Shown in pieces: positions 27,383 to 34,083 of a stretch of 35,507 nt of DNA. The notes beneath the pieces are model-generated. The model was not told where the DNA came from and searched no databases. It was given only the letters and a program-made list of their open reading frames with translations. The stretch is from Myxococcales bacterium (GTDB lineage Bacteria > Myxococcota_A > Bradymonadia > Bradymonadales > GCA-2716585), in NCBI GenBank assembly GCA_002716585.1, contig PBBL01000027.1:1-35507 (forward strand). Reading direction: 5' to 3'. The position numbers and the translations under genes are program-made. Within the stretch, counting starts at the first letter, position 1, and each line of letters starts with the position of its first letter.

Positions 27383-27413
27383 GGGTGTTGAAAAATCAGG
27401 CGACACGCCCCCC
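27383..27413 (+). promoter_or_regulatory. TGTTGAAAA ... CGACACGCCCCCC element
   Basis: GGGTGTTGAAAA (27383-27394) is followed by CGACACGCCCCCC. Both parts recur in the same order at 24044-24068, just before the beta-helix gene, with a slightly shorter gap between them. The element lies ~135 bp upstream of the RCC1 gene. Shared position before two lipoprotein genes suggests a regulatory role. The rest of 27373-27547 shows no gene and no clear -35/-10 pair. Confidence 0.4.
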
Positions 27414-27547
27414 TCCCCTCCCACGCTCGCCCCTCCAATCGCCATCAACCTCGCGCTCATCGACCTCCAAGCATCCTGGCCTGATTCCTGCTTTCCATCA
27501 AAACCGACAACATAGTTCCTGCCCAAACCCTGAGAGGAGAGTTGAAC

Positions 27548-29647
27548 ATGAACAAGCGCACAATCCACGCAACCTGTGTCCTCATCCTGACAGCGTCCAT
27601 CGCCACGCTGGGCTTGACCGGCTGTGGCGACGACGACGACGGCTCACAGCAGTGCCGAGGCGAGGACGGGCTCCTCACCTCCGACTGCGGGGGCATCATT
27701 GGCGGCTCCAGCAACACCACCGGCGAGACAGGCGGCACCACAGGTGCCACCACGGGCGGCATGACCGGCGGCACCACGGGTTCCACCACCGGAGGCACAA
27801 CCGGCGGCACGACCGGAGGCACCACCGGAGGCACCACCGGAGGTACAACCGGCGGCACCACGGGTTCCACGACCGGAGGTGCGACTGGCGGCACCACCGG
27901 CGGCACGACCGGCCCGGCCTGCACCGGAAGCACCGACGACGATCGGGACTGCTACGAGGGTCCGCTGAGCATCGCGGTCAAGCGCGGCGACGACATCATC
28001 AACGATGGGCCGGGCGGCCCCCTTCGGATGCATGCGACCGGCGAAGACGCGGTCACCTTCGAGATCCAGTTCCCGGCCAACATCAGCGGGACCAACCCGA
28101 CCCACATGATCAACGTCTCCATCATCTCCAGCTACCCCGGGACGCTGGAGGGCGACCTCGCGCTGCTTGAGAACGGCAGGCAGTACATCCTGGAGACGAA
28201 CGAGGACGGCTACGCCGAGTTCACCTTCTCCGGTGAGGGGATCGACGCGCCCCACGTCAGCAAGGTCCGCGTCGCGCTCGACAACCCGCTCAACCCTCGG
28301 CAGGGCGAGGACGATCGGCGCGTGTACGACATCCACTTTGAGGGGCCTGAGGCGGCGCTCATCGTGGTCTACAACCACACGGAGGAGGACGACGAGGGGA
28401 ACCAGCAGCTCTCCAAGCGCGTCGCGACCGAGGAGACCACGCTGCCCTTGACCATGGAGCGCAGGCTCCCTGATCAAAACTTGTACGTCTACGCGCTGCG
28501 GGGCCAGGACGACGACTGGGGTTACATCGAGAACGCCAGCCCGCACAGGGTGACTCTGACGACCGACCTGTCCTCTGGGATCTTCCACGGCGGCTCAAGC
28601 GGCCAGCCCTTTGACGGCGCCGAGACCACCGAGACCGTCTCGATTGAGACGGGCGCGGCCTTCACGACGCTGTACCCCACCCACTTCGAGGGCGAGGGCG
28701 AGGTCCAGGTCACCATGCCGCACCCAACGGACCCGGACGGGGCGCCGCTGGAGACGTCGTTCTCCTACGTCTCCAGCGCGGAGGGGTTCATCAGCGAGGA
28801 AAACGCGCTTGAGTCCATCACCGCGGGCGCCAACACCACCTGCGTGATGGGCTCCGAGGACCAGATCGTGTGCTGGGGCGCGCCCATGCCCGGGCGCGGG
28901 ATCGCGCCTGGGGACGGCACCGGCCGCACGAGCTTCAGCGTCGGCTTTGGCCACGCCTGCGTCATCCAGGGTCTGAACGAGGTCCGCTGCTGGGGAGACG
29001 ACATGCTGGGGCAGGCCACGCCGCCCTCGCGCATCAGAACGTACCGCAGCGTCAGCGCTGGCCTGACCCACACCTGCGCGATCCGAAGCGACGGCGCCCT
29101 GGAGTGCTGGGGGGCCTCGACCCCGGGCCTGCCCACCGAGGACCCCGGCCCCTTCGCGGCCGTGAGCGTCGGGCTCTTTCACATGTGCGTTCTGGGCGAA
29201 GGCGGCGCCGAGTGCTGGACCGCCAACCCGCTGCCGGTCGGCGAGGCCGATCCGCCTGAGGTGAGCCTGATGACCCTCAGCGCGGGGGCGATGCACAACT
29301 GCGGCCTGACCGCCGAGGGTGAGGCGATCTGCTGGGGCGTGGACGACGGCCTCCACCCTCGGGACTTCGGGCAGGTGCGGGACACCCCGGCTGACACCAC
29401 CTTCACCCAGCTCGCGGTCGGCGCTCAGCACAACTGCGGCCTGACCGACGGCGGCGACGTCGTGTGCTGGGGCGACGACACGATGGGGCAGGCCACCCCG
29501 CCCGAGCTGCCCGAGGGGAGCGCCTACACCGGCGTCGCCTGCGGCGAGTTCCACTCCTGCGCCATCATCGACCAGGCCAGCGTCGTGTGCTGGGGCGCCG
29601 GCACGATGGGGCAGACCACCCCGCCCGCCGCGCTGACCCAGGAGTGA
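27548..29647 (+). CDS. RCC1-repeat beta-propeller lipoprotein
   Basis: The ATG at 27548 follows an AGGAG with 8-nt spacing. The 699-residue protein has a lipobox (LGLTGC), an acidic DDDDG stretch, and a Gly/Thr linker (residues ~55-122) of GGTTGG units. An unrecognised region (~125-410) includes a beta domain (VTFEIQFPANISG ... GDLALLENGRQY). The C-terminal ~280 residues contain seven RCC1-type repeats with HxCxL...G.xxCWG cores and GQATPP turns, enough for a closed seven-bladed propeller. Most blades carry a conserved Cys pair (HTCAIRSDGALECWG), a feature of exported bacterial RCC1 proteins that may form disulphides. Such propellers mediate binding; the partner is unknown. A bidirectional terminator lies ~80 bp downstream. 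Confidence 0.92.
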   Translation: MNKRTIHATCVLILTASIATLGLTGCGDDDDGSQQCRGEDGLLTSDCGGIIGGSSNTTGETGGTTGATTGGMTGGTTGSTTGGTTGGTTGGTTGGTTGGTTGGTTGSTTGGATGGTTGGTTGPACTGSTDDDRDCYEGPLSIAVKRGDDIINDGPGGPLRMHATGEDAVTFEIQFPANISGTNPTHMINVSIISSYPGTLEGDLALLENGRQYILETNEDGYAEFTFSGEGIDAPHVSKVRVALDNPLNPRQGEDDRRVYDIHFEGPEAALIVVYNHTEEDDEGNQQLSKRVATEETTLPLTMERRLPDQNLYVYALRGQDDDWGYIENASPHRVTLTTDLSSGIFHGGSSGQPFDGAETTETVSIETGAAFTTLYPTHFEGEGEVQVTMPHPTDPDGAPLETSFSYVSSAEGFISEENALESITAGANTTCVMGSEDQIVCWGAPMPGRGIAPGDGTGRTSFSVGFGHACVIQGLNEVRCWGDDMLGQATPPSRIRTYRSVSAGLTHTCAIRSDGALECWGASTPGLPTEDPGPFAAVSVGLFHMCVLGEGGAECWTANPLPVGEADPPEVSLMTLSAGAMHNCGLTAEGEAICWGVDDGLHPRDFGQVRDTPADTTFTQLAVGAQHNCGLTDGGDVVCWGDDTMGQATPPELPEGSAYTGVACGEFHSCAIIDQASVVCWGAGTMGQTTPPAALTQE
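27718..27912 (+). repeat. Imperfect GGC-ACC-ACC tandem repeat (GGTTGG linker)
   Basis: Imperfect short tandem units of GGAGGCACCACC, GGCGGCACGACC and GGTTCCACCACC type encode the Gly/Thr linker of the RCC1 lipoprotein. The array resembles in encoded peptide, but not in exact DNA sequence, the linker of the TSP3/lectin gene at 5410-5590. The variation between units argues against recent slippage across the whole array, although some adjacent units are identical. Confidence 0.8.
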
Positions 29648-29728
29648 CCTCCGGCGGCGTGTCGTGGGGCCTCAGCGGCCCCGCGCAACACGCCCGCGCG
29701 ACTGCCCTGGACCAGGGCCTCAGACAAG

Positions 29729-29770
29729 AAACAGAAAACCCCACGCTGTGCAGCGTGGGGTTTTCTGTTT
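29729..29770. terminator. Perfect 20-bp bidirectional terminator
   Basis: Arms 29729-29748 and 29751-29770 are perfectly complementary over 20 bp. The GC core (CCCCACGCTG) is flanked by A/T runs, so each strand reads GC stem then TTTTCTGTTT. It sits between the RCC1 gene (+) and the tRNA-Glu gene (-), whose 3' end is 5 nt away, and can stop transcription from both sides. Confidence 0.93.
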
Positions 29771-29774
29771 GGAG

Positions 29775-29847
29775 TAGCCCGTAGGGGATTCGAACCCCTG
29801 TTACCGCCGTGAGAGGGCGGCGTCCTAGGCCTCTAGACGAACGGGCC
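29775..29847 (-). tRNA. tRNA-Glu (CUC), copy 1
   Basis: Read on the minus strand it begins GGCCCGTTCGTCTAGAGG, has anticodon stem CCGCC/GGCGG with loop CTCTCAC (anticodon CUC), and a T arm GGGGTTCGAATCCCC. The acceptor stem GGCCCGT/ACGGGCT closes with a G-U pair. No CCA is encoded after the discriminator A. It is identical to the copy at 30092-30164. Confidence 0.96.
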
Positions 29848-29848
29848 G

Positions 29849-29922
29849 TGGTTCGGGGACTAGGAGTCGAACCTAGATTATCTGGACCAGAACCAGACGT
29901 CCTGCCATTAGACGATCCCCGA
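29849..29922 (-). tRNA. tRNA-Gln (CUG)
   Basis: On the minus strand it begins TCGGGGATCGTCTAATGG. The anticodon stem TCTGG/CCAGA holds loop TTCTGGT (anticodon CUG, reading CAG), with T loop TTCGACT and acceptor stem TCGGGGA/TCCCCGA. A 3' CCA is encoded. One nucleotide separates it from the tRNA-Glu gene downstream, so they are cut from one transcript. Confidence 0.95.
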
Positions 29923-29978
29923 ACACCCTGATGAGCGACGACAGCCAAGGCTATCGTGTGCCCCTCAAAGGACCTGTG

Positions 29979-30007
29979 TGTATGCCACAGGCGAAATGGA
30001 GTGTCAA
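29979..30007 (-). promoter_or_regulatory. Promoter of tRNA unit Gln(CUG)-Glu
   Basis: On the minus strand a consensus -35 TTGACA (30007-30002) is separated by 17 bp from CATACA (29984-29979). The start of tRNA-Gln(CUG) is about 57 bp downstream of the -10 box. The -35 box is perfect; the -10 box is a weaker match. Confidence 0.7.
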
Positions 30008-30063
30008 GCAGTTTTTTCGACTCCAAAGTCACCACGTCGAGCGACGGCGTGACACGCACAAAA

Positions 30064-30089
30064 GACCCCACGCTGTGCAGCGTGGGGTC
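30064..30089 (-). terminator. Terminator of the upstream tRNA pair
   Basis: Arms 30064-30075 (GACCCCACGCTG) and 30078-30089 (CAGCGTGGGGTC) form a perfect 12-bp stem; on the minus strand the stem leads into TTTTGTG. It lies 2 nt after the 3' end of tRNA-Glu copy 2. The 10-bp core CCCCACGCTG is the same as in the terminator at 29729-29770. Confidence 0.88.
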
Positions 30090-30091
30090 AG

Positions 30092-30164
30092 TAGCCCGTA
30101 GGGGATTCGAACCCCTGTTACCGCCGTGAGAGGGCGGCGTCCTAGGCCTCTAGACGAACGGGCC
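30092..30164 (-). tRNA. tRNA-Glu (CUC), copy 2
   Basis: Identical over its full 73 nt to the copy at 29775-29847, with anticodon CUC and no encoded CCA. It follows tRNA-Gln(UUG) after a 4-nt gap and is followed directly by its own terminator. Confidence 0.96.
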
Positions 30165-30168
30165 GAAG

Positions 30169-30242
30169 TGGTTCGGGGACCAGGATTCGAACCTGGATAG
30201 TCGGTACCAAAAACCGAAGTCCTGCCATTAGACGATCCCCGA
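30169..30242 (-). tRNA. tRNA-Gln (UUG)
   Basis: On the minus strand it begins TCGGGGATCGTCTAATGG like the other tRNA-Gln. The anticodon stem TCGGT/ACCGA holds loop TTTTGGT (anticodon UUG, reading CAA). The T arm contains GGTTCGAATCC, and a 3' CCA is encoded. The D arm and acceptor stem match the CUG gene, while the anticodon stem and T stem differ. Confidence 0.96.
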
Positions 30243-30273
30243 CCAGCCATCGCCGCAGCGATGAGCGGTGCAC

Positions 30274-30302
30274 AAGATAAATAGCCGCCTCGAAGGTGTC
30301 AA
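30274..30302 (-). promoter_or_regulatory. Promoter of tRNA unit Gln(UUG)-Glu
   Basis: On the minus strand TTGACA (30302-30297), a 17-bp spacer and TATCTT (30279-30274) form a near-consensus sigma-70 promoter ending about 31 bp before tRNA-Gln(UUG). The -35 box directly touches the palindrome at 30303-30322. Confidence 0.85.
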
Positions 30303-30322
30303 GGGGGTTGTGCACAACCCCC
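30303..30322 (-). terminator. GGGGGTTG/CAACCCCC hairpin
   Basis: A perfect 20-bp palindrome with 8-bp arms around TGCA lies 18 bp beyond the stop of the minus-strand lipoprotein gene. It probably ends that gene's transcript, although only TT follows the stem. It could also act as an operator for the adjoining tRNA promoter. Confidence 0.6.
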
Positions 30323-30340
30323 TCATCGCCGGGGAGCGCC

Positions 30341-32227
30341 CTACTCGTCCACGCCGTCGAGCTGCTCGCGGGTGGCGGACCAGGTGGCGCTGAAGGGGCT
30401 GCGGGTGTCGTCGAGGTTGACGGTGCCGGTGTAGGTCCCCTCGATGATCTCATCGACCAGGAGGTCGCCGTCCCGCTCCACCAGCTTGCCCTCGCCGGAC
30501 ATCTCCAGGACGGAGCCGACCTCCAGATCGTTGAGGAGGGTCTCGGCGAAGCCAAAGAGGAAGCGTATGGTCGAGTCGCACACGTCGGCGATGTCGTCGG
30601 CCTCGATGCAGACGATGTCGAGCGGGGCGCAGATCTCACGGTCGCTGCCGGTGATGCTCTCGGCGAGCCCGTTGCAGTTGACCCAGTAGAGGATCGCCTC
30701 GGTCATGGAGTGGGCGTTGTCGTTGGTGAGCGTGGGGATGATCACCTCGTTGAGGATGTAGACGATCAGCCGCCCGTAGCGCAGGTTGACCGAGTGGGGG
30801 TAGATGCGCAGCTGGTTGTAGGCCGAGACCTGCCCGCGCCACTCGCCGAAGACCAGGCCGATGTCGCTGTCGGGGTCGAGCGCCAGCTCGATCCGGCCGC
30901 ACTCCGGCGGGTCGTTGGGGCCGCAGTTCCAGCGCCAGTAGACCGCGAGGCCGTACCAGTCGTCGGTGCCGGTGATCTCGTAGTCGCTGCCCAGCTTGCC
31001 GACCGTCAGCGTGCTGATCACCTCCAGGTTGGTGACCACGTCCGTCAGGTCGATCAGCGCCTGCCGGATCCGGCTGATGAAGTCGATGCTGTCGATGAAG
31101 CTGTTGATCCCGTCCTCGATCTGGTCGTCGAGGCCGAAGACGTCGAGGAAGAACTCCACCGCGCCCGAGATCAGCCCCCCGAGGAACTGCTGGATGACGT
31201 TGATGAGCTGATCGTAGAGGTAGCGCCCCGGGTTCTCGGCCGCGTCGCGGATCTGCAGGATGATCTGCCCGACCGTCCCCGCGTCCTGCAACGTCTCGGT
31301 GAAGTCCCAGTTGCTGATCACGTTGTAGCGCCCGACCGGGTTGAGCGCCAGCAGCGTGAGCACCACCTCGGTCTCCAGCGTCTGGTTCTCCTGCAGGTAG
31401 ACGTTCCCCACGCACCCCGCCGCCGCGATCTGTCCGTACTCGCCGCGGCCAAACGCCACCACCGTCCAGGGCTCGGCGACGCTCAGGTCGTTGAAGGTCG
31501 AGGAGCCCCCCGCCGTCCGAACCTCGTCCATGTACTCGGTGTCAGGCAGGCTCGCCTGCGGGCGGAAGTTGTTGCACACGAACTGCGAGCGCGGGAACAC
31601 AAACGCCTCGATCGGGCCGACCGTGTACACCGACTCGCCGGAGTTGACGTAGGTGAGCCGGAGGTTGCCCTTGGGCACGTCGCCGACCTCCACCGTGAAG
31701 GTCACCGAGTTCGCCCCCGGGTGACGCGCCGTCACCTCGTAGGAGCGCAGCTCCTCGCCGGCCACGAACTGGATCAGCCCTCGCCCGCTGCTGTCGGTCA
31801 CCACCGAGCGCACCGAGAGCTGGGCGTCGCCGCCCGCCTCGATCTCGTACTCGATCGTCTCCTCCGAGACCGGCTCACCCGACTGGCGCGAGTACAGCAG
31901 CACGCCCATGTTGAGCACCGAGAACTTCTCGACCATCAAGGTCGTCTCGCCGCCCGCCGGGACCATGACGCAACACCCGTCCTCCGGGATCGGGTCGCTC
32001 GTGTCGCTCGGCGTCGTGCCGCCGGTCGTCCCCGCGGTGTCCCCGCTGGTGTCCCCCGTCGTGGAGGTCGTGTCCCCCGTCTGCGAGGTCCGTGTCAGCT
32101 CGGAGTCTCCACACCCCACAGCCAACGCCAACATCAACAACATCAGCCACTTCCAGTGACCGGCGCCGCCGCTTGCCTGACCAGCCCACACCGGGCCTCC
32201 CAGGCGTCCTTCTCGCGAACGTATCAT
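30341..32227 (-). CDS. Lipoprotein with Ig-like domain, function unknown
   Basis: A 628-residue protein. The ATG at 32227 is preceded by GGAGAAG and a promoter at 32275-32303. The signal region is long, with the lipobox (LALAVGC) Cys at ~39. A Thr/Ser/Gly linker (~45-75) follows, then a bacterial Ig-like (invasin/Big-type) domain at ~85-170 (PVSEETIEYEIEAGGDAQL, GRGLIQFVAGEELRSYEVTA). The remainder includes a largely helical, hydrophobic stretch (~310-400, GGLISGAVEFFLDVFGL) and a beta C-terminus (GEGKLVERDGDLLVDEIIEG). I do not recognise the family of the last two thirds. Surface location is likely. A hairpin follows the stop. Confidence 0.88.
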   Translation of the reverse strand: MIRSREGRLGGPVWAGQASGGAGHWKWLMLLMLALAVGCGDSELTRTSQTGDTTSTTGDTSGDTAGTTGGTTPSDTSDPIPEDGCCVMVPAGGETTLMVEKFSVLNMGVLLYSRQSGEPVSEETIEYEIEAGGDAQLSVRSVVTDSSGRGLIQFVAGEELRSYEVTARHPGANSVTFTVEVGDVPKGNLRLTYVNSGESVYTVGPIEAFVFPRSQFVCNNFRPQASLPDTEYMDEVRTAGGSSTFNDLSVAEPWTVVAFGRGEYGQIAAAGCVGNVYLQENQTLETEVVLTLLALNPVGRYNVISNWDFTETLQDAGTVGQIILQIRDAAENPGRYLYDQLINVIQQFLGGLISGAVEFFLDVFGLDDQIEDGINSFIDSIDFISRIRQALIDLTDVVTNLEVISTLTVGKLGSDYEITGTDDWYGLAVYWRWNCGPNDPPECGRIELALDPDSDIGLVFGEWRGQVSAYNQLRIYPHSVNLRYGRLIVYILNEVIIPTLTNDNAHSMTEAILYWVNCNGLAESITGSDREICAPLDIVCIEADDIADVCDSTIRFLFGFAETLLNDLEVGSVLEMSGEGKLVERDGDLLVDEIIEGTYTGTVNLDDTRSPFSATWSATREQLDGVDE

Positions 32228-32258
32228 GGTGCATCTTCTCCGGCTCAGACCCAACACG

Positions 32259-32287
32259 CAGGTTCTAGGGCTGGAGCCTAGCACCTG
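32259..32287 (-). repeat. Operator-like inverted repeat over the -10 box
   Basis: CAGGTTCTAGG (32259-32269) and CCTAGCACCTG (32277-32287) form an inverted repeat with 10 of 11 matching positions around a 7-nt centre. It covers the -10 box and part of the spacer of the promoter for the 628-residue lipoprotein, where a repressor dimer would block transcription. No regulator gene is nearby. Confidence 0.45.
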
Positions 32288-32303
32288 GCCATCTGCGGGT
32301 CAA
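32275..32303 (-). promoter_or_regulatory. Promoter of the Ig-like lipoprotein gene
   Basis: On the minus strand TTGACC (32303-32298), a 17-bp spacer and TAGGCT (32280-32275) lie about 48 bp before the ATG at 32227. The -35 is strong and the -10 keeps the key T, A and T positions. Confidence 0.65.
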
Positions 32304-32452
32304 GACAGAGTGAAACGCGTTCATGCTCACCCACGACGGCGTCGAGCCCCGTCGCGGCCTGCACGATGAAAGAGGAGGGAGGGATCTGGGGAGGAGGGCT
32401 CTGAGGGGCCGCGCGCCACCGCCTCACCTGGCAGCGCCGCGCGACGCGCGGC

Positions 32453-33034
32453 TCACTGCTCGCCGAGCTGACGCTCGTCGCCAGCCTGCAGCGTGATGCC
32501 GACGAAGAAGCCGACCGCCAGCGCGGTCACGCCCGCGATCATCAGCCCCGTCTTCCAACCGCTGAAGGTCTGCACCTCGCCGCCCTTGACGTCGCTGATC
32601 GGCACGAGCAGATCGTAATCCGGGGACACCACCTGGGTGTCGGTCACCGCGAAGTTGAACGGGGTCACCCGGAGCTTCTCGCCCGAGTTGGTCACCACGT
32701 ACATCGGCGACGCCGTGTTCACCTTCACCACCGGGCACCCCGTCTCCGGGTCGATGCCCTCGTCCGCCGCGGGCTTCGCCGCGCCGCCGTCGTCCGTCGC
32801 GGCGGCGTCAGCCTCGGCGATCATCGCGTGGATCGCGTCCCCCGGTTGCACCCAGGCACCACCCGCCGCGCCCGTGTCGCACCCGTCGACGATGACCTTC
32901 ACCGCCTCCTCCTGAGCGACCTTCGCCTCCAACTTCTCCATCTGGTTCTTGGAGATGAAGTAGGTGTTGTAGCACGCGGCGTGGGTCGTCAACACAGCGA
33001 CCCCTACAGCCATGACCTTGAAACGGTTCTTCAT
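32453..33034 (-). CDS. Small lipoprotein with C-terminal membrane segment
   Basis: The start at 33034 (MKNRFKVMAVGVAVL) has GGAG 9 nt upstream; an ATG at 33040 is an alternative. The 193-residue product has a signal ending THAAC, then CYNTYFISKNQMEKLEAK, a mostly charged region, and a compact beta stretch (~105-160: VVKVNTASPMYVVTNSGEKLRV, then VPISDVKGGEV). A hydrophobic segment (~165-185, GLMIAGVTALAVGFFVGITL) could span the membrane. Ala/Asp-rich sequence at ~70-90 looks like a linker. I do not recognise the family. A GC-rich hairpin (stem GCCGCG/CGCGGC, 32436-32452) lies directly after the stop. The promoter at 33145-33174 fits this gene. Confidence 0.82.
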   Translation of the reverse strand: MKNRFKVMAVGVAVLTTHAACYNTYFISKNQMEKLEAKVAQEEAVKVIVDGCDTGAAGGAWVQPGDAIHAMIAEADAAATDDGGAAKPAADEGIDPETGCPVVKVNTASPMYVVTNSGEKLRVTPFNFAVTDTQVVSPDYDLLVPISDVKGGEVQTFSGWKTGLMIAGVTALAVGFFVGITLQAGDERQLGEQ

Positions 33035-33144
33035 CAACATGGACTCCACATTACCTCGCGAGTTGGTCCAACCCCCGCGCCATCGGGTCGCGCGGCTGAA
33101 CAACCGGGCTCCATCACCGAAACCAGCGCCCGGACTGAAGCGGG

Positions 33145-33174
33145 AGTCTACCCCCTGGCGTCGCCTGTCTGCAA
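33145..33174 (-). promoter_or_regulatory. Promoter of the small lipoprotein gene
   Basis: On the minus strand TTGCAG (33174-33169), an 18-bp spacer and TAGACT (33150-33145) lie about 110 bp upstream of the ATG at 33034. The -10 resembles that of the neighbouring minus-strand promoter (TAGGCT). The rest of 33035-33439 holds no gene, only this promoter and a long inverted repeat. Confidence 0.6.
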
Positions 33175-33267
33175 CCCTCCCGCCCGACCACCCCTGGAAA
33201 AATTCGCCCTTTCACGCAACATCGCCCCCCAACGCGCGATAACCCCCCTTGCATGACCCTCACCACC

Positions 33268-33416
33268 GCTCGACGGCGCGCGTGGGCCTGTGGGGTCACT
33301 GCCGAGGCAACATCACCTGGGGCGTCGCCCCACCAAGAGGCTCACACGCCTGCCCGGCGTGGACTCCTGATTGACACCTCGCAGCCGCTCCACAGGCCCA
33401 CGCGCGCCGTCCGAGC
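33268..33416. repeat. 22-26-bp inverted repeat between divergent genes
   Basis: 33272-33293 and 33390-33411 are perfect reverse complements over 22 bp; allowing one bulged C the match extends to 33268-33293 and 33390-33416. The arms enclose 96 bp. The right arm lies 23 bp before the ComEA-like gene; the left arm faces the minus-strand lipoprotein gene in the matching orientation. It could be a protein-binding repeat, an RNA structure or a small inverted duplication. Confidence 0.75.
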
Positions 33417-33439
33417 CACCACACACGGAGCACAGCGAC

Positions 33440-33880
33440 ATGACCACCCCCTCACCGCAACACACCGGCCTCTCCTGGGTGCTCGCCGCACTCCTCCTCA
33501 CCGCCGCCGTCGCCTCCTGCCAGCTCCTCGACCCCGATCCCCCTCCCCTCACACAGCCCCTCCCCGATCTCCCCACCTGCCCCGAGCCCGTCTGCCCCGA
33601 ACCCACCTGCCCTCCCCCTCCCACGCCTTCACCCACCGCCGCCCCACCCCAACCCCCGACCACCGACACCGCCAACACCACCACCAACGACCGCGTCAAC
33701 ATCAACACCGCCCCCCTCAACCAGCTCACCCGCCTCCCCGGCGTCGGCCCCAGGACCGCCGAGCGGATCATCGCCGAGCGTGACCGCCGCCCCTTCCGCC
33801 GCACCCGTGACCTCCTCCGCGTCAAGGGGATCGGCCCCTCCAAATTCAACCGCCTCAAGGAACACGTCACCACCAAGTAA
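33440..33880 (+). CDS. ComEA-like helix-hairpin-helix lipoprotein
   Basis: The ATG at 33440 has GGAG 9 nt upstream. The 146-residue product has a lipobox (AVASC), a Pro/Cys-rich linker (~30-75, with CPEPVCPEPTCPPPP), and a C-terminal double helix-hairpin-helix domain (~85-140: VNINTAPLNQLTRLPGVGPRTAERI, then LRVKGIGPSKFNRL). This is the DNA-binding domain of ComEA, the receptor that pulls incoming DNA through the periplasm in natural transformation. ComEA is usually held by a transmembrane helix; here the anchor would be a lipid. Related small HhH proteins occur without competence roles, so DNA uptake is likely but not proven. Confidence 0.9.
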   Translation: MTTPSPQHTGLSWVLAALLLTAAVASCQLLDPDPPPLTQPLPDLPTCPEPVCPEPTCPPPPTPSPTAAPPQPPTTDTANTTTNDRVNINTAPLNQLTRLPGVGPRTAERIIAERDRRPFRRTRDLLRVKGIGPSKFNRLKEHVTTK

Positions 33881-34001
33881 CAAAATCGATACATCAACCA
33901 TCAAAACAGACACCCACAAACCACAACCACACCCACCCCACCCGCGCTCCGCCCCCCCACGCCGCGGCGGTCGGCAACCTGTAGCCGACTGGCCCGGGGT
34001 T

Positions 34002-34010
34002 TGCTATAAC
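34002..34010 (+). promoter_or_regulatory. Extended -10 promoter of the Lys-rich lipoprotein gene
   Basis: TGCTATAAC matches the extended -10 pattern TGnTATAAT in five of six -10 bases plus the TG. No good -35 box is visible 16-18 bp upstream, as is usual for extended -10 promoters. The gene starts ~74 bp downstream. The rest of 33881-34083 shows no gene. Confidence 0.6.
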
Positions 34011-34083
34011 ACCCCCATAGAGCAAAGGCCTCGCCGAGCCAGGCAGGCAAACAGGCACTCCCATCCACACGAGAGGACACGTG

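Noticed and set aside
27718..27912. Regular short repeats considered as a CRISPR array
   Set aside because: Units are contiguous, in frame and imperfect, with no spacers; they encode a Gly/Thr linker. The same holds for 5410-5590.
30296..32281. A 661-codon open frame on the plus strand
   Set aside because: It is the complement of the Ig-like lipoprotein gene, runs into the tRNA promoter region, and has no recognisable domain or ribosome site.
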